Positions 39,419-42,347 of a stretch of DNA of 42,347 bases are shown piece after piece; the first letter of the stretch is position 1; each line of letters begins with the position of its first letter. Source of the DNA: a virus; the IMG/VR virus record IMGVR_UViG_3300030419_005886, positions 1 through 42,347 of that record. One strand, written 5' to 3'. The position numbers and the translations under genes were made by a program. The notes under the pieces are model-generated. The model did no database searches. It was not told the DNA's origin and saw only the letters and a list, made by a program, of their open reading frames with translations.

Positions 39419-40116
39419 TGGCAATTAGAAGTCTACTTACTAAAGGCATTGGGTCTTTGCTTAAAAGAAAGCCCAAGCCCAACCGTCGACTGACCCCGGA
39501 AGAAATTGCGCAAAGGAATTTAGAGTCTGCGAAACAGGCGACTCAAGCAGCAAAAGGGCGCTATGAAAAAGCTAGCACCCAGCTAGATGAAGTGCTCAAG
39601 CCTTACAAAATGGACTACGACGCAGGTCGGTTTGCTACATTTCGGCCCCCCACAGTCATGCGAGCCAAACAGGTTGGAGACGAAACCATGGAAATGATTA
39701 AAGATTCAGTTATGAAAATGGATCTTCCAGCAGATAAAAAAGTAGAAGCGATTAAATCAGCAGCAACAGCTGTTAGAAATGCAACGCCAGCTCAACTCGC
39801 TAAAACAAATCCAGCTGAACTTTCTATGGACATTATAAAAATGATAGGAGCAACAGGCGCAGGTTTTGTAGGAGGCGCAATGATGGAAGGAGCGGCCAGA
39901 GAAGGCAGACTTCCTGAAATGATACAAGACTCTTTTTTGGTTAAACCAGAGTTCAGAGGCATGAGAGATACAGGCGATGCTGTTGGTAAAATGATGGGCG
40001 CAACAATGATGGGAGCATCAGCAGGAGGCGGTTATGACGAACCTGACCCAGAACCCGGACTTGAAGAAGGCTCAATAGCGGACTTATTGCTTTTCAACAG
40101 ACTGTTTGGGGACTAA
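39418..40116 (+). CDS. Virion-associated protein, paralogue-like N-terminus 1
   Basis: 232 residues. Starts MAIRSLLTKGIGSLLKRK, an amphipathic basic helix similar to that of the next gene (MSVLSKLGQGIGSLFKKT). Helical middle, a Gly/Ala/Met-rich segment (IGATGAGFVGGAMMEGAA, about 142-159), and a second Gly/Met patch. The hydrophobic Gly-rich parts suggest an ejected or membrane-active virion protein. Lies between terminase and portal. Confidence 0.6.
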   Translation: MAIRSLLTKGIGSLLKRKPKPNRRLTPEEIAQRNLESAKQATQAAKGRYEKASTQLDEVLKPYKMDYDAGRFATFRPPTVMRAKQVGDETMEMIKDSVMKMDLPADKKVEAIKSAATAVRNATPAQLAKTNPAELSMDIIKMIGATGAGFVGGAMMEGAAREGRLPEMIQDSFLVKPEFRGMRDTGDAVGKMMGATMMGASAGGGYDEPDPEPGLEEGSIADLLLFNRLFGD

Positions 40117-40119
40117 CTA

Positions 40120-40833
40120 ATGTCTGTTCTAAGCAAGTTGGGACAAGGCATAGGGTCTTTGTTTAAAAAAACAGGCGATCACCGCGCGCGGGTGACGGAG
40201 GGCTATTTACCACCAAGACTCGGAGTTTCCAGACACGATGCACCAGAAGTTCAGGCGAAAATAAGAGGAGTAGCTGCAAGATCAGATTTATCTCTTGAAC
40301 AAAAACAAGACATGGCAAAACAAATAAGGGCAGCGTATCGTAAAAAAATTGCTCCTAGTCCTGATACAATAAAGGCAACAGAAAAAAGGATGCTTCAAGG
40401 AGAAATCGGCGATGTTATGCACCCTAAGTACGATACAAAAAACGTTCAGTATGGAACCGACCCTTATACAACTTTTTATCTGAGAACACCAGAACAAAGA
40501 GCAGCAGTAGAGCTACTCACAGAGGCGGTTAAAAAAACCAGACCAGACCTTAAAAGCCCAGGATCAAAGGCACAGTTCATGCTTAAAGAAATTAGGGACA
40601 ATTTCACATACGGCTCTCCAGGCAAACGACTAACAAAACTAGAGAAAGACGTCGCAAAAATAATGAAAGACGCCTCAATGCTCGGTACAACAGGAGCCCT
40701 TGCTAAAATGGCAGAGACAACGATGATGCCAGAACCAAGCTTCGGAGAGAAAACAGGTGAGTTTCTAATGGATTGGGTTTCACCGGTTCCTAGGTCCTGG
40801 GGCAAAGCTGATCCACAAATGAGGGTAGACTAA
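40120..40833 (+). CDS. Virion-associated protein, paralogue-like N-terminus 2
   Basis: 237 residues. The N-terminal helix resembles that of the upstream gene; the remainder is basic and helical with Pro/Tyr patches (DPYTTFYLRTPEQR) and a SMLGTTGALAKMAETTMM segment near the C-terminus. The stop overlaps the portal ATG. Probably virion-associated, perhaps a helper of portal or scaffold; function unknown. Confidence 0.6.
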   Translation: MSVLSKLGQGIGSLFKKTGDHRARVTEGYLPPRLGVSRHDAPEVQAKIRGVAARSDLSLEQKQDMAKQIRAAYRKKIAPSPDTIKATEKRMLQGEIGDVMHPKYDTKNVQYGTDPYTTFYLRTPEQRAAVELLTEAVKKTRPDLKSPGSKAQFMLKEIRDNFTYGSPGKRLTKLEKDVAKIMKDASMLGTTGALAKMAETTMMPEPSFGEKTGEFLMDWVSPVPRSWGKADPQMRVD

Positions 40834-42347
40834 TGGCAATGATTGGCGGAAATAAGCCGACGAACATAGATCGAATTTCTGATCTAATCGACTTGGAAGT
40901 CGAGGACGGACAAACGGTCGAGATTGAAGAACCAGGGACCATGGACAATGGTGCTGCGGTTTCTTTTATAGAAGACGGTTCAGCAGAAATAAACTTTGGT
41001 CCAGAAGAGATGGACGTGCAAGCAGATATTCCGTTTGAGGCCAATTTAGCAGAATACATTGATGAATCCGAACTGGGACGAATTGCCAATGAGCTCGTTG
41101 GTGATTTTGAAGACGATCATTCCAGCAGGCAAGATTGGGAACAAACCTATGTCGAAGGACTTAATCTACTTGGTTTCAAATATGAAGATCGCGAACGACC
41201 GTTTCCAGGCGCAAGCGGTGTCACCCACCCCCTCCTAGCAGAATCAGTTACACAATTTCAAGCCCAAGCCTTTAAAGAGCTGCTTCCAGCAAAAGGACCG
41301 GTAAAAACCAGAATTATGGGGCTGGAAAACCCAGATAGTGAGGCTCAAGCGCAGCGCGTGCAAGAGTTTATGAACTACCAAATCACGACAATAATGCAGG
41401 AATACACCCCTGAAATGGACCAATTACTGTTTTATTTGCCCCTAGCCGGTTCTGCTTTTAAGAAAGTTTATTTTGATCCCAGCAAACAAAGAGCAGTCAG
41501 CACTTTTGTACCCACTGAAGATTTAGTTGTTCCGTACACAGCCAGTGACATTGAAACGTGCGAGCGCGTAACCCATGTTGTAAAAATGACGTACAACGAA
41601 GTGCGAACACAACAAGTGGCTGGTTTCTATCGAGACATTACCCTAGAGGCCAGCGAAACAAATATCGCTAGCAAGCCAAAAGACAAAGTAGACGAGCTCG
41701 AAGGGCTGAGCACAGGAACAAATGAAATGATGTATGAGCTCCTAGAGTTTCATGTATCCATGGACATACCTGGTTTTGAAGATCCTGATGGTTTTCATCT
41801 CCCATACATAATAACCGTCGATCGAACATCAAACCAGGTTCTAGCGATCCGTAGAAACTATAATCCGAACGATCCACTGAAAACAAAAATTCAATACTTC
41901 GTTCATTACAAGTTTCTCCCTGGCTTGGGTTTCTACGGATTCGGCTTAATTCACATGATTGGAGGACTTTCCAAAACAGCCACCGGAGCACTAAGACAAT
42001 TAATCGATGCTGGAACACTCGCTAATCTTCCCGCTGGATTTAAAGCCAGAGGGCTTAGAATCCGAGACGACGAGACTCCACTAGAGCCGGGAGAGTTTAG
42101 AGATGTCGACGCACCTGGAGGTGCACTTCGAGATTCTTTAGTGCCTCTTCCTTATAAAGAACCGTCACAAACTCTACTTGCATTAATGGGTTCGTGCGTG
42201 GAAGCAGGCCAAAGATTTGCTTCACTGGCTAATCTACAAATTGGCGAAGGCAATCAAGAACTTCCGGTTGGAACCACCATGGCACTCTTGGAGCAAGGCA
42301 CACGAGTTATGTCCGCGGTCCATAAGCGATTGCACTATGCACAAAAA
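40833..42347 (+). CDS. Portal protein, 3' end missing
   Basis: The frame runs from ATG 40833 to the last base (505 residues) without a stop. After an acidic N-terminal region comes DWEQTYVEGLNLLGFKYEDR and RPFPGASGVTHPLLAE (about 108-140), then the FQAQAFKELLPAKGPVKT segment and a long conserved core with LPGLGFYGFGLIHMIGG and TLANLPAGFKARGLRI. This matches large portal proteins of marine podovirus-like phages, which form the dodecameric ring for DNA entry and exit. Start overlaps the upstream stop. Confidence 0.85.
   Translation, partial: MAMIGGNKPTNIDRISDLIDLEVEDGQTVEIEEPGTMDNGAAVSFIEDGSAEINFGPEEMDVQADIPFEANLAEYIDESELGRIANELVGDFEDDHSSRQDWEQTYVEGLNLLGFKYEDRERPFPGASGVTHPLLAESVTQFQAQAFKELLPAKGPVKTRIMGLENPDSEAQAQRVQEFMNYQITTIMQEYTPEMDQLLFYLPLAGSAFKKVYFDPSKQRAVSTFVPTEDLVVPYTASDIETCERVTHVVKMTYNEVRTQQVAGFYRDITLEASETNIASKPKDKVDELEGLSTGTNEMMYELLEFHVSMDIPGFEDPDGFHLPYIITVDRTSNQVLAIRRNYNPNDPLKTKIQYFVHYKFLPGLGFYGFGLIHMIGGLSKTATGALRQLIDAGTLANLPAGFKARGLRIRDDETPLEPGEFRDVDAPGGALRDSLVPLPYKEPSQTLLALMGSCVEAGQRFASLANLQIGEGNQELPVGTTMALLEQGTRVMSAVHKRLHYAQK

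Overview
The window is a slice of a tailed double-stranded DNA phage genome. It encodes both terminase subunits, a portal, a P22 gp10-like stabilisation protein, two giant ejection-type proteins, a holin/spanin lysis set and a complete DNA replication set. There are no rRNA or tRNA genes and no bacterial housekeeping genes. The protein families (family A polymerase, TOTE-type primase, compact clamp-like protein, gp10-like protein with an NFRPGI...EGTDYSNEGGW start) resemble uncultured marine podovirus-like phages, possibly related to the HMO-2011 type. That comparison is from memory and was not searched. The genome continues beyond both ends: the first gene has no start and the portal gene has no stop. 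Major capsid and tail tube genes are not seen and presumably lie outside.

Layout. 1-14.3 kb (+): tail/virion genes and lysis genes (membrane coiled-coil protein, holin, overlapping i-/o-spanin), the stabilisation protein, then a chain of touching virion genes ending in an 1852-residue ejection-type protein. 14.3-21.9 kb (-): replication operon with ssDNA-binding-like protein, TOTE-type primase, SF1 helicase, DNA polymerase A with Leu at the position of E. coli Phe762, a small ribbon-helix-helix-like protein and a PD-(D/E)XK exonuclease. 22.0-27.9 kb (+): SNF2-type helicase, a small protein, a second giant virion-like protein (about 1355 aa) and a 54-aa protein. 28.0-29.3 kb: little coding capacity but strong structure (a terminator, an 87-nt structured leader before a 28-aa ORF, five 21-bp tandem repeats, and inverted repeats with GAGGTGCG octamers in their loops), directly upstream of the small terminase gene. 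29.8-33.1 kb (-): an overlapping 12-gene operon of small proteins headed by a compact sliding-clamp-like protein and including DUF3310. 33.2 kb (+): a PD-(D/E)XK nuclease.

33.66-36.3 kb is the most unusual part. Small minus-strand genes each have a promoter and a terminator. Two of them share near-identical promoter and leader motifs, and three terminators share the same tail. Between these units lie arrays of two alternating hairpin-forming repeats (type A and type B). This looks like a cassette or moron island. 36.3-37.1 kb holds two small plus-strand genes and a perfect 27-bp inverted repeat. 37.1-42.3 kb (+) holds an HNH-like protein, the large terminase, a small basic protein, two virion-associated proteins and the start of the portal gene.

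Together the genes describe a phage that replicates with its own polymerase, primase, helicases, SSB-like protein and perhaps its own clamp, packages with a TerS/TerL motor and ejects large internal proteins. No integrase or repressor module was recognised, and no endolysin was identified.
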